From Verrucomicrobiota bacterium (lineage in GTDB: Bacteria > Verrucomicrobiota > Kiritimatiellia > CAIVKH01): a stretch of DNA of 64,000 nucleotides. Where the stretch lies: assembly GCA_024233345.1 (NCBI GenBank), contig JACKPT010000001.1, positions 186,001 through 250,000 of the forward strand. Reading direction: 5' to 3'. A program made the position numbers and the translations under genes. Below are positions 15,554 through 24,854 of this stretch, in pieces; position 1 is the stretch's first letter; each line of letters begins with the position of its first letter. The notes under the pieces were generated by a model. The model did not search any database. It had not been told where the DNA came from and saw only the letters and a list, made by a program, of their open reading frames with translations.

Positions 15554-18500
15554 GCTGGGTCTCCTGATGCTGGACAAATTCCTGGTCGAGGGTGCTGCCC
15601 TTGTGAATGCCTGCCGGGCGCCCGGTTAGTTTCAGGGAAAGATCCGAAAACAGGGTGTAGATAACGGGAATAACAAACAGGGTGAGCAGGGTGCTGGTAA
15701 TCATGCCGCCGACAGCGACCACACCGAGCGGGCGACGGCTTTCCGCAGCGTCGCCGAAGCCGATGGCGATCGGGAGGATGCCGGAGATGGTGGCGAGGCT
15801 GGTCATCAGGATGGGGCGCAGACGAATGGCTCCGGCCTTGAGCATGGCGGCTTTGCTATCCAGGCCGCGCGCCATCTGCTGATTGGCAAACTCCACGAGC
15901 AGGATCGAATTTTTGGTGACCAGTCCAATCAGCAGAATCAGACCAACCTGGCTGAAAATGTTGATGTTCATGGAGGAGATCCGGGGGATCAGAGACGAGA
16001 GGAACCCGGCGATGGCGGGGGGATTGGGAGCATAGTTGGCCCAGCCATACATGGCGGTTCCGGCAAAGTTGACCCAGCTCAGGATGTAGAGCAGCCCGAA
16101 CGCTCCGAGGAACGCGAGGGGGAGGGCCAGCAGCACGGTGAAAGGATGGATAAAGCTTTCAAACTGGGCGGCCAGCACCATATAGACCACGAGGATCGCG
16201 AGAATCATGAAACCATAGATGTCGCCGGAGGATTCCCGGAGGTTGCGGGCCTCGCCTTTCCAGTCGAATCGGAAGTCATCGGGAAGAACGCGGGCAAGAA
16301 TTTCCTCGGCCTTGTCCATGGCGTTGCCGAGGGGAATACCTGCGGGGGTGGCTTCGATGGTGGCGGATCGCTGGCGTTGGAAGCGTTCAATCTGGTTGGG
16401 GCCCGCGCCTTCCTCCAGGTTGATCAGGTTGGAGATCTGGACCAGATTCCCCTTGTCGCTGCGAACATAGATTTCCCGGAGTTTTTCGGGCGTCATGCGA
16501 TTTTCCCGTTCCAGTTGCACGATGACATCATACTGTTTGCCTTCGAGCTTCAAGTCGCTTACCGCTTCACCGCCAAACAGGATTTGCAGGGTGCGCGCGA
16601 CATCCAGCACTGAAACGCCGAGGGCGCCTGCGCGGTCCCGGTTGATCTTCATGCGGACTTCCGGTTTTTCCAGGTCAAAGGTTGACCGGACATTGGCGAG
16701 AAATCCCGCCTGCCGGAATTCACCCTGGAGGGCCTGAACTTCTTCGTGCAGTCGTTTGAGGTCGGGGTTGGAGACCACGAGCTGGAAGGGTTGGGAGAAG
16801 CCGATATCCACGGCTTTGGGGAGAATGGGGATGGAGATGGCGCCTTCAACCTCGGAGATAAACCGGAAGCCAAGCCCGGCCGGTCCGCCGATCATGTCGC
16901 GAACGTGGGGGCGGTCGCCCTGGGTAAGCCGGACAAACATAAAGCCGGTGGTGGGGTCACCGGGACCATTGAAGGGGAGGGCCACCGCCGAGAAGTAGGC
17001 CTGGATGCCGGGGGTGGAGGCCACAATGGCTTCCATCTGCTGCATCATGCGATCACTGTATTCCGGGGTGCTGCCCACCGGGTTGATCGACAAGGCCAGA
17101 AACCGTCCCTTGTCCTCTTCCGGAAGAAATTCCTGATCGAGACGGCTAAAGAAGTAGAACGAAGCGCCGACCGAGGCGATGGCAATGACCACCATCACCA
17201 CCCGGTGGCGGAGGGACCAGGCCAGGATACGCTCATAGCGCCGGTTGACCCCTTCCAGCTTCCGCTCGAAATAATTGAATACCGGGCCGTGCTTGCGCCC
17301 GTGGACCGGACGCAAAACGCGGGCTCCGGCCATGGGGGAGAGGGTGAGGGCGACAATGCTGGATACGATGACCGAGCCGGCGAGGGCGAAGGCAAATTCC
17401 AGTAGCAGCCGCCCGGTGATTCCGCCAATAAACGCGAGGGGCAGAAACACCGAAACCAGGGCGAGGGTGGTGGCAATGACCGCGAAGGCAATTTCCTGGA
17501 TACCCTTTACGGCGGCCTCGTACGGTTGCATGCCGTCTTCAATATGACGGAAGATATTCTCGAGGACCACGATGGTGTCGTCGACGACAATCCCGATCGC
17601 CAGCACCATGGCGAGCAGGGTGAAGATATTCACCGAGAACCCCATCAGATAGAGCAAGCCGAAGGTGGAGATGATCGAGACCGGAATCGATAACGCCGGT
17701 ACCAGGGTGGAGCGAACATCGCGGAGGAAGATGAAGATGGTGAGCACAACCAGGGCGAAGGCGATGCCGAGGGTTTCCCAGACCTCGATGACCGCCCGCT
17801 CCACGAAGACGGATTCATCATAGGGGAATTGATAGGAAATGCCTTCGGGCAGGGTGGGGGCAATTTCATCCATGCGCTGTTTGATCGCCGCCGCCACTTC
17901 GAGGGTATTGGCCTTGGATTGCCGGATGACCCCGAGCCCGATGGAGGGTTTGGAGTTAAAGCGGGCGATGCTGCGCTCGTCTTCAACCCCGGCCTTGGCG
18001 TATCCGATATCCCGCAGCCGCACGATGTTGAGTTCATCCTGCCGGATGACCAGGTTGTTGTATTCCTCCACGTCGAGCAATTGACCCCGGACCTGGATCG
18101 TCAGTTCACGGTTGTTGTTCTCCAACCGTCCGCTGGGCAGTTCGATGTTCTGGGTGTTGAGTGCCCGTTCGACATCGAGGACGGTGATGCCGCGGGCGGC
18201 CATCTTCTGGGTGTCGAGCCAGATACGGATGGCAAACTTCTTTTCACCGCCAATGAGCACCGAGCTGACCCCGTCGACGGTTTGCAGGCGATCCTTGACC
18301 TGATTGTCGGCAATCCGGGAGAGCTCACGGGTGTCATAGCGATCGCTGTAGAACGCGATCCACATGATGGGGCGGGCGTTGGCATCCTGTTTACTGATGA
18401 CCGGTTCATCAATGTCGTCCGGCAGATTGCCGCGGATGCGTGATACCCGGTCGCGGACATCCTGAGCGGCGAGGTCGACATCGCGGTTCTGATTGAACTC

Positions 18501-18779
18501 CACGGTGATGCTGCTGACCTGTTCGCGGCTTTCGCTGGTGAGCAGCTTGATGCCTTCGACGCTGTTGATCGCTTCCTCGAGCTGCTCGGTGACTTCCGTT
18601 TCCACCACTTCGGCCGCAGCTCCGGGGTACACCGCGAGCACGTTGACGATGGGCGGGTCGATGTCCGGCAGTTCCCGGACCGGCAGCCGGGTTAATCCCA
18701 GAATCCCGAAAATCAGCAGCAACGCATTGAGCATGGTGGTCGCCACCGGGCGACGAATGAATTGTTCAAAGAGGGTCAT
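15543..18779 (-). CDS. RND efflux transporter, HAE1/AcrB family
   Basis: The 1078-residue inner-membrane proton antiporter has the classic start FIRRPVATTMLNALLLIFG and porter-domain motifs (LPDIDPPIVNV, YPGAAAEVVETEVTEQLEEAI). The transmembrane helix 4 segment LAIGIVVDDTIVVLENI carries the proton-relay aspartate pair. A second half begins at about residue 530. The length is normal for the family, which exports drugs, solvents or bile-like compounds together with the adaptor and channel encoded on either side. The gene is 34 bases downstream of the adaptor gene. Confidence 0.95.
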   Translation of the reverse strand: MTLFEQFIRRPVATTMLNALLLIFGILGLTRLPVRELPDIDPPIVNVLAVYPGAAAEVVETEVTEQLEEAINSVEGIKLLTSESREQVSSITVEFNQNRDVDLAAQDVRDRVSRIRGNLPDDIDEPVISKQDANARPIMWIAFYSDRYDTRELSRIADNQVKDRLQTVDGVSSVLIGGEKKFAIRIWLDTQKMAARGITVLDVERALNTQNIELPSGRLENNNRELTIQVRGQLLDVEEYNNLVIRQDELNIVRLRDIGYAKAGVEDERSIARFNSKPSIGLGVIRQSKANTLEVAAAIKQRMDEIAPTLPEGISYQFPYDESVFVERAVIEVWETLGIAFALVVLTIFIFLRDVRSTLVPALSIPVSIISTFGLLYLMGFSVNIFTLLAMVLAIGIVVDDTIVVLENIFRHIEDGMQPYEAAVKGIQEIAFAVIATTLALVSVFLPLAFIGGITGRLLLEFAFALAGSVIVSSIVALTLSPMAGARVLRPVHGRKHGPVFNYFERKLEGVNRRYERILAWSLRHRVVMVVIAIASVGASFYFFSRLDQEFLPEEDKGRFLALSINPVGSTPEYSDRMMQQMEAIVASTPGIQAYFSAVALPFNGPGDPTTGFMFVRLTQGDRPHVRDMIGGPAGLGFRFISEVEGAISIPILPKAVDIGFSQPFQLVVSNPDLKRLHEEVQALQGEFRQAGFLANVRSTFDLEKPEVRMKINRDRAGALGVSVLDVARTLQILFGGEAVSDLKLEGKQYDVIVQLERENRMTPEKLREIYVRSDKGNLVQISNLINLEEGAGPNQIERFQRQRSATIEATPAGIPLGNAMDKAEEILARVLPDDFRFDWKGEARNLRESSGDIYGFMILAILVVYMVLAAQFESFIHPFTVLLALPLAFLGAFGLLYILSWVNFAGTAMYGWANYAPNPPAIAGFLSSLIPRISSMNINIFSQVGLILLIGLVTKNSILLVEFANQQMARGLDSKAAMLKAGAIRLRPILMTSLATISGILPIAIGFGDAAESRRPLGVVAVGGMITSTLLTLFVIPVIYTLFSDLSLKLTGRPAGIHKGSTLDQEFVQHQETQHES

Positions 18780-18813
18780 GGCGTGGATCTTTCACGGGGC
18801 AAGGTTGCGTGGG

Positions 18814-19917
18814 TCAGGGCTGGGATTCGGGGGGCTTGACGCCATAGGCTTCGGACTTCGGGCTGATCAGGATCTTGGTTCCCGGCCCCATTTTCTGGAA
18901 GCCCTCGACAACCACCCGCTCACCCGCCTCGAGTCCCTGGCTGATTTCGGCTCGTCCGGTAAGGCGCTCGCCAACCGTCACGGGCCGGAATTCAGCGGCA
19001 TCCTCGCTATTCATCACCACCACCGTGGCCTGATCGCCCGAATAGCGGATCGCGCTTTCGGGCACCACGACAGCATCCTCGCGAACCGCCAGGATCAGGT
19101 TGAGGGTGCCAAACATGCCCGGTTTGAGGCGGTGGTCCGGATTGGCGATTTCAGCCTTGGCGAGCACTGTGCGGGTTGATTGGTCCAGAACCGTGTCCAC
19201 AAAGAACACCGTGCCGGTAATCTCCCGGTCGGGGAAGGCCACGGTGCGGAGATTGATGGACTGGCCGGTGGCAAGCATTCCGGCATAGCGCTCCGGGACC
19301 TGGAAGGCAACTTCCAGTGGGTCGAGACGGACGAGTCGGGTGACCGGCCGGCCAACGGTCAGGTACTCTCCGGGACTGACCATTTTCTCACTCACAACCC
19401 CAGCAAATGGCGCCTGGATCACCGCATCCTCCAGATCGCTGGCGAGGAGGGCAAGGGTTGCCTCGGCCACGGAAAACTCGGCTTGTGACTGATCGAATTC
19501 CTGTTGGGAAATGGTCTGGTTTTTCAGCAGTTCACGGTTGCGCTTGAAATTGGTTTCGGCCAGGGAAAACCGGGCTTCGGCTTCCTTGTACTGGGCGGAA
19601 AGTTTGCTGTCGTCCAACTGCACCAGCGCCTGTCCGGCGTTCACTTCGTCGCCATCGGTGAACAGAACCTCCGATACCGGGGCATTGATTTCGCTGACCA
19701 AGTCGAGGGTGTCCCGTGCCTGCAAACTACCCACGAGTTGCACCGCAACGGGAACCGACTCCGCGACCGCCTGGGCGATGACCGCATTGACCGCGAAGTC
19801 TCCCGGCGGCCCTCCGGCGGGTGGCGGTGGTTTGCCGCAACCGGTGATCATGGTGGCGGTGATGCTCAGCAGGGTCGCCAGCAAGCAGGCGGTTCGGGTT
19901 GATTTGAGATCGTTCAT
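18814..19917 (-). CDS. Periplasmic adaptor (membrane fusion) lipoprotein of the RND pump
   Basis: The 367-residue protein has a lipoprotein signal (TATMITGC, Cys27) and then a proline-rich linker. It has the adaptor-family pattern: a lipoyl half-motif (VSEINAPVSEVLFTDGDEVNAGQALVQLD), an alpha-helical hairpin with repeated coiled-coil heptads (EAEARFSLAETNFKRNRELLKNQTIS), the second lipoyl half (AVIQAPFAGVVSEKMVSPGEYL) and a beta-barrel (VPERYAGMLATGQSINL). It bridges the pump and the TolC-like channel. The ATG overlaps the stop of the MarR gene (ATGA), so the regulator and pump are co-transcribed. Confidence 0.94.
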   Translation of the reverse strand: MNDLKSTRTACLLATLLSITATMITGCGKPPPPAGGPPGDFAVNAVIAQAVAESVPVAVQLVGSLQARDTLDLVSEINAPVSEVLFTDGDEVNAGQALVQLDDSKLSAQYKEAEARFSLAETNFKRNRELLKNQTISQQEFDQSQAEFSVAEATLALLASDLEDAVIQAPFAGVVSEKMVSPGEYLTVGRPVTRLVRLDPLEVAFQVPERYAGMLATGQSINLRTVAFPDREITGTVFFVDTVLDQSTRTVLAKAEIANPDHRLKPGMFGTLNLILAVREDAVVVPESAIRYSGDQATVVVMNSEDAAEFRPVTVGERLTGRAEISQGLEAGERVVVEGFQKMGPGTKILISPKSEAYGVKPPESQP

Positions 19918-20408
19918 GTTGATTCCTTGTCGTGGGTCATGGTTCGATTCCCCGCTGTGCCATCCAGATCTTCCGTCAGGCGAGCAGCGAGGGTTTCAAT
20001 TAAAAAGAGGTATTGGTTTCGCTCGGTCGGATTGAGTGGGCGAAAGGTTTCCTGAAGCGCCTTCTTTTTCTGCGCGCCAATTTCATCCAGCAGTTTGATG
20101 CCTTTGCGGGTCAATCGTACCAGGACTTTCCGCCGGTCGTCGGTGTCATGTTTTCTCTCGACCAACCCCATTTCAGTCAACCGGGTGATCAACATCGTGG
20201 CGGTGGAGGGTTTCAGCTTCAGCGCTTGGGCAAGGTCATGCATGGACGATGCCGGGTTTTTTCCCAGCCAGGACATGGCCCAGAATTGCGGCACCGACAG
20301 GATTCCCTGGGTGAGGGCGTTCTCCTCGTAGCGCATCATCGATTTGCACATCACCGGCATGACCGATGAGACGCGCTCGGCAAATTCCTGGAGGGATACT
20401 TCGTTCAT
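19914..20408 (-). CDS. MarR-family transcriptional regulator of the efflux operon
   Basis: The 164-residue protein has the MarR winged-helix core: LSVPQFWAMSWLGKNPASSMHDLAQALKLKPSTATMLITRLTEMGLVERKHDTDDRRKVLVRLTRKG. This includes the recognition helix (KPSTATMLITRL) and the DDRR wing. It heads an operon with the adaptor, pump and channel genes, the usual arrangement for a local repressor that responds to pump substrates. The start at 20408 lies just downstream of an AT-rich region likely to hold promoter and operator. Confidence 0.93.
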   Translation of the reverse strand: MNEVSLQEFAERVSSVMPVMCKSMMRYEENALTQGILSVPQFWAMSWLGKNPASSMHDLAQALKLKPSTATMLITRLTEMGLVERKHDTDDRRKVLVRLTRKGIKLLDEIGAQKKKALQETFRPLNPTERNQYLFLIETLAARLTEDLDGTAGNRTMTHDKEST

Positions 20409-20462
20409 TTAATTCAATCCATGAAATATTTGATTATTGAACAATACCCCGTTTTGGTGATT
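20409..20462 (-). promoter_or_regulatory. AT-rich promoter/operator region of the efflux operon
   Basis: The 54 bases upstream of marR are markedly AT-rich against GC-rich surroundings. They contain TTGTTCAATAATCAAATA in the transcribed direction, with partly symmetric TTGTT/AACAA-like and ATTTGAT elements. MarR proteins bind imperfect palindromes of about this size. Exact promoter boxes and operator limits are not clear. Confidence 0.35.
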
Positions 20463-20643
20463 TGTCCATGAGGAAAAATGGCCCTGTGTACATTTCGCAC
20501 GCAGGCCCTATCGTCATTGGAAATCGGCCCGGTCTTGCCGGTCGGCGAAGCGGGAGGAACGGGCTTCGACTTTCGGGTTTAGAGAGAACCCCGCCCCCGA
20601 TAACGCTTGTCCAATTCTCCCCGAGGGATTACATGAATGAGCG

Positions 20644-21405
20644 ATGGCGATCACGGTTCACAGCCTACCGGTATTGAGGGACAACTATGCGTATGTCGTG
20701 GATACGGGAGGTTCGCTCTTGATCGTTGACCCCGGTGAGGCAGGGCCGGTTCTGGAGTGGCTCAAAAGACAGGACAAGGTTCCGGCGGCCATTCTGATCA
20801 CCCATTTACATCATGATCATATCGGCGGGGTCAGTGCGTTGCGGGAGGCTTACGCGAACATTCCGGTGTTCAGTCCGGCGCCTTTTTCCGGAGCGCGGGA
20901 TGCGATACCGGTGGTGGAGGGGCAGGGGATCGATCTGGCAGGGCTTGCGTTTGAGGTCCTTGACCTCCCCGGGCATGCCTCGCCTCATGTGGGCTATTTT
21001 CTGCGCGAGGAAGGCATCCTTTTCGTGGGGGATGTGCTGATCGGGGGCGCTTGTGGGCGCTTGTTCGGGCACCCGCCGGAGCTCCTGTACACCTCGCTGC
21101 GCAAGGTGGCCGCCCTGCCGCCGGAAACCCTTTTGTACTTCGGGCATGAATACACCGAGGCGAATATGCGCTTTGCCCTGACGGTGGATCCGGAGAATCC
21201 TGCCCTGATCGAGCGGATTGGCCGGGTGGAGGCGCTGCGCCGGGACGGATTGCCCACCGTGCCCACGACCCTGGCTGAGGAAATGGCCACAAATCCATTC
21301 GTGCGCTGCGGTGAGCTTGGTTTCCGTTCTCTGCCCGGTCTGCGGGCGGCCGCATCGGATCTTGAAGTTTTTACCGTCCTGCGGAGAATGAAGGATCAGT
21401 TTTAG
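20644..21405 (+). CDS. Hydroxyacylglutathione hydrolase-like metallo-beta-lactamase (glyoxalase II type)
   Basis: The 253-residue protein has the metallo-beta-lactamase zinc motif THLHHDHIGG, the second ligands GHASPHVGYF, the bridging aspartate in LFVGDVLIGGACGRLFGHPPELLYTSL and the glyoxalase II segment YFGHEYTEANMRFAL. It should hydrolyse S-lactoylglutathione or a similar thioester in methylglyoxal detoxification. The C-terminal helices (ENPALIERIGRVEALRRDGLPTVPTTLAEEMATNPF) are the substrate-binding domain of true GloB enzymes. It is followed 10 bases later by a membrane protein gene in the same direction. Confidence 0.9.
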   Translation: MAITVHSLPVLRDNYAYVVDTGGSLLIVDPGEAGPVLEWLKRQDKVPAAILITHLHHDHIGGVSALREAYANIPVFSPAPFSGARDAIPVVEGQGIDLAGLAFEVLDLPGHASPHVGYFLREEGILFVGDVLIGGACGRLFGHPPELLYTSLRKVAALPPETLLYFGHEYTEANMRFALTVDPENPALIERIGRVEALRRDGLPTVPTTLAEEMATNPFVRCGELGFRSLPGLRAAASDLEVFTVLRRMKDQF

Positions 21406-21415
21406 GAGAACCTCG

Positions 21416-22552
21416 ATGAACGACCATGGCCTGACATTTTCCGATCGGCAACGCAGTATCATATCTTCCGCCCTGACCCTGCTGGGTACGGTCGTCATTG
21501 CGGTGATCTTTATCTGGATCAGCAAGCTGGTGATTGATTTTTTCCAGTTCTTTTCCGGGGTCTTTTTGCCTCTGGCGGTTGCGGGGATTCTGGCGATGAT
21601 GGTCAAGCCCTACTTTGACTGGTTAAAGACCTCGACCCGGTCCAATGTGCTCGCGCTCATCCTGGTGGTTCTGAGCGCCCTGGTGCCGATTCTTGCCGTC
21701 GGGTGGTTTTTTGGCGCGCTGATTCTGGGGCAAATTGCCGGTCTGGCTGCGGCGGTTCCGGTTTGGATTCAGCACATGTCGGTCTGGTTTGGGGAGCGTA
21801 TGCCCTGGCTTGTGGATGCTTGGGAGCAGTATGGCGTGACCCAGCGTTTGCAGGGGCTTTTGTCCAGCCATGGCGATGCGATTACTGCGGGCGCGGCAGA
21901 GCTGGGAGCCCGGCTGGTCAACGCCGGGCAGGCGATCTTTCGATCGGTGGCCGGGCTGCTTGGCTGGGCGGTCCTGCCGGTCTATTTTATTTTCCTGGTG
22001 ATGATCCCCTCGCTTCCCACCGAGCGCTATGATAACCTGCTGCCCTTCTTGAAACAGGAAACGCGACAGGATCTGGTCTATCTGGCACGGGAGTTTGTGG
22101 CAATCATCATCTCCTTCTTCCGTGGTCAGTTCATCATTGCCCTTGGCCAGGGTGTTCTTTACGGGATCGGGTTCGCGGTCATTGGCCTGAACTACGGCTT
22201 GTTGCTGGGCCTCATTTTCGGATTTCTGAATATCATTCCCTACCTCGGCAATATCCTCGGGCTGTTATGTGTGTTGCCGCTCGCCTATTTCCAGGAAGGG
22301 GGAGGCTGGAGCCTGGTCGGTGGGGCGGGAATCGTGTTTGTCATCACCCAGTGTATCGAAGCCTATATTCTTACCCCGAAAATCATGGGTAATCAGACCG
22401 GGTTGCACCCCGGCGTGATTATTTTTGCGATGTTTTTCTGGGGCACCGCGCTTGGCGGCATTTTGGGGATGATTCTCGCCATCCCGCTCACTGCATTTCT
22501 GGTGGTGTTCTGGCGGTTGATGCGCACCAAGTATATGAAAGAATGGTTCTGA
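21416..22552 (+). CDS. AI-2E family (PerM/YdiK-type) membrane transporter
   Basis: The 378-residue inner-membrane protein has about eight transmembrane segments. It shows the family pattern: an N-terminal helix pair with ALILVVLSALVPIL, a central amphipathic region and the conserved C-terminal block ALGQGVLYGIGFAVIGLNYGLLLGLIFGFLNIIPYLG followed by ITQCIEAYILTPKIMG. Members export AI-2 or act as Na+/H+ antiporters; the substrate here is unknown. AGGAGAACCTCG precedes the ATG at 21416, giving a strong ribosome-binding site. Confidence 0.9.
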   Translation: MNDHGLTFSDRQRSIISSALTLLGTVVIAVIFIWISKLVIDFFQFFSGVFLPLAVAGILAMMVKPYFDWLKTSTRSNVLALILVVLSALVPILAVGWFFGALILGQIAGLAAAVPVWIQHMSVWFGERMPWLVDAWEQYGVTQRLQGLLSSHGDAITAGAAELGARLVNAGQAIFRSVAGLLGWAVLPVYFIFLVMIPSLPTERYDNLLPFLKQETRQDLVYLAREFVAIIISFFRGQFIIALGQGVLYGIGFAVIGLNYGLLLGLIFGFLNIIPYLGNILGLLCVLPLAYFQEGGGWSLVGGAGIVFVITQCIEAYILTPKIMGNQTGLHPGVIIFAMFFWGTALGGILGMILAIPLTAFLVVFWRLMRTKYMKEWF

Positions 22553-22784
22553 GCGGGATTGCTCATCCAAGAACCGCGAATGGACACCTATCGCCAGGTA
22601 TGAAAACCCTTGGAGAGATGGATTGCCGCAGTTTGCGGATGGCCATCGTCTTCGGCAAAGCAGTCCCTATTGTGGCATTCTCACCCCGCAGCAATGGTGG
22701 CAGATCCACCAAAAGGTGAGGCGTGAAGCGTGAGGATCTTGAACCTATGATTCGGGCTGCCGGTGAGGGGTTTTTCGACCCCGG

Positions 22785-24830
22785 TTATCGCAAGCTTCCC
22801 TGGGTCGCCTCAATCTTGTTTGCCGGTTGGTGGCAGATGCCTCGTATGTCCTGATCCAGGGTTTGGTTCTGGGGGCGGGTGAGGACCAGGTGCAAGGTGT
22901 TGAGGCTGCGGGAGGCAAAGGCAGCTTCGCAATAACTCAGGTAATAGTTCCACATTCGAATGAAGGTCTCATCAAAGCCGAGCGCCTTGACCTGGTCCGC
23001 CTTTCGGTTGAATGCTTCCCGCCAACATCGCAGGGTCCGGGCATAGTGGGGGCCGATGTTCTCGAGTGCCTCCACCCCGAGCCGGGAGTGTTGGGTCATC
23101 GCGATGGACAGGGAGGTCAGGGAGGGCAGATGACCTCCGGGAAAGATATATTTCTGAATCCAGTCGGGGTTTTTCCGGTAGGCTTCATAACGCTGATCGG
23201 GAATGGTAATGGCCTGGAGAACCACGATGCCATTGGGCTTGAGAGCCCGGTCGATGGCCTGGAAGTAGCTCCCGAGGTACGCATGGCCGACCGCTTCGAT
23301 CATTTCGATGGAGACCACGCGGTCGTACTGCCCCTGGAGGTCACGGTAATCGCGCAGTTCAAATGTCACCCGGTCATCCAACCCTTCGAGTCGGGCCCGT
23401 TCGCGAGCGAGGGCAAGTTGTTCTTCGGACAGGGTAATCGAGGTGACCCGGCATCCGGTAAGCCGGGCAGCTTCGAGGGCAAACGAGCCCCATCCCGAGC
23501 CGATTTCCAGAACATGGTGGTGGGATTCGATCCGGGCTTTTCGGATCAGTTCACGGATCTTGTATTGTTGGGCCTGTTCGAGTGACTGGCGGGCATCCGC
23601 AAACACTGCACTGGAGTACATCATCGAAGGATCCAGAAACAGCTTGAAGAAGTCATTGCTGAGGTCGTAGTGGGCCTGGATATTTCTTCGGCTCCGGTAA
23701 CGGGTGTTGGCATTCATGCGATGTTGAAACCAGTGGACCAGCGCAGTCATGAGTTTGGCTTTGAGTCCCGGCACTTCCAGTTGGTCGAGATTCAACACCA
23801 GAAATTTCAGTACGTTGGCAGGGTCTTCACTGGTCCATTCGCCCGCCATGAAGGCTTCGCCAACCCCGATGTCTCCGGCCGTGGCGAGGCGACGGAAGAA
23901 GTGATGATCGCGGACCTGCCAGTGGGCTTCGCAAGCCGAAGGGTCATTGCCAAACCGGTGTTCCCCGCCATCGGGAAGGGTCAGGTGGAGAGAGCCCCGG
24001 TGGCATTTGGACAAGCGGTCGAGAAAGAGGCGGCATACCCGTCGCTCGAGCCGGGTGGGTTCGGGCTTCCGCAACAAGGTCGGGCTGGTCGGAACCGGCT
24101 TGGTGTAAAAGGGCAGTCGCTTCCTGAAGTAGAGAATGGCTGCCTGCCAATGGATGCGCGCCATGGTCAGGAGGCCGGACAGGGGATAGCGGGATACCGT
24201 GCGGACAATGGATCGGTCGGAAAGGGGAATGGCTTTTCCCTGCCATTGGCTTTTGAAGACATCGCGTCCCTTTTTTTCCAGATCGACCCGGACATCCACG
24301 GTGTCTTGCAGGGGGCCGAAATGAAAGTGATAGGTGCCTTCGAGGTCATTGAAGGGGGAGACGTGAAAATTTTTTCCGGCGGTAAAGTGGGCGAGGTAGG
24401 GGGAGGGAGCCGGTTGGGGGTCACGCAGCAGGTACAGGTTGCGTTCGCCAAAGGTGTTGTTGACCTCGGCCAGGCCTCCGAGCAACCGGCCCTGCGCATC
24501 AAGCCCGTAATAAAAGCTGACCGGATTGAACAGATAGCCGAGAAAACGGGGACAGGTGATCAGTTGAATCCGGGCCGGCAGGGGTAGCCCTGCGGCCTCG
24601 AATTTTGCCCTGGCCTTGTCGGCAATGGACCGGGTGTCAGGTTCCAGGTAGTCCCGATCGTGAATGGACAGCAATCCCCAGCGGTTATGGCGAAAGAGCC
24701 GGTGCGTGCGGTCCGGTTCATCGATTTCATCCAGATCGACGGAAAGAAAAAACACCGGGTAGGAAAACGCATGTTTTTCCGGTTCGAGGCGAATATGTGA
24801 GATATGTCCGTGAATCAATCGAGTGTTCAT
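22785..24830 (-). CDS. DUF1365 domain fused to cyclopropane-fatty-acyl-phospholipid synthase
   Basis: The 681-residue protein joins two proteins usually made separately. Residues 1-240 are a DUF1365 domain (LIHGHISHIRLEPEKHAFSYP, CPRFLGYLFNPVSFYY, HVSPFND). Residues ~260-665 are a CFA synthase: QAHYDLSNDFFKLFLD, the SAM-binding VLEIGSGWGSF at 440-450, ITLSEEQLALARERA, VSIEMIEAVGH and KYIFPGGHLPSL. CFA synthase methylates double bonds of membrane phospholipid acyl chains. DUF1365 genes commonly sit beside cfa and a FAD oxidoreductase gene, which is exactly the next gene upstream here (24855-26129). The frame is continuous with no stop between domains. The role of DUF1365 is unsettled. Confidence 0.9.
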   Translation of the reverse strand: MNTRLIHGHISHIRLEPEKHAFSYPVFFLSVDLDEIDEPDRTHRLFRHNRWGLLSIHDRDYLEPDTRSIADKARAKFEAAGLPLPARIQLITCPRFLGYLFNPVSFYYGLDAQGRLLGGLAEVNNTFGERNLYLLRDPQPAPSPYLAHFTAGKNFHVSPFNDLEGTYHFHFGPLQDTVDVRVDLEKKGRDVFKSQWQGKAIPLSDRSIVRTVSRYPLSGLLTMARIHWQAAILYFRKRLPFYTKPVPTSPTLLRKPEPTRLERRVCRLFLDRLSKCHRGSLHLTLPDGGEHRFGNDPSACEAHWQVRDHHFFRRLATAGDIGVGEAFMAGEWTSEDPANVLKFLVLNLDQLEVPGLKAKLMTALVHWFQHRMNANTRYRSRRNIQAHYDLSNDFFKLFLDPSMMYSSAVFADARQSLEQAQQYKIRELIRKARIESHHHVLEIGSGWGSFALEAARLTGCRVTSITLSEEQLALARERARLEGLDDRVTFELRDYRDLQGQYDRVVSIEMIEAVGHAYLGSYFQAIDRALKPNGIVVLQAITIPDQRYEAYRKNPDWIQKYIFPGGHLPSLTSLSIAMTQHSRLGVEALENIGPHYARTLRCWREAFNRKADQVKALGFDETFIRMWNYYLSYCEAAFASRSLNTLHLVLTRPQNQTLDQDIRGICHQPANKIEATQGSLR

Positions 24831-24854
24831 ACGGACCGTCTTCGGACTTTTGCG

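Noticed and set aside
20462..20677. A 71-codon frame before the glyoxalase II gene
   Set aside because: No ribosome-binding site, random composition, and it overlaps the glyoxalase start out of frame.
22690..22784. Hairpin GGGGTTTTTCGACCCC as a terminator of the DUF1365-CFA gene
   Set aside because: The stem is only about five base pairs and there is no T-tract in the transcribed direction.
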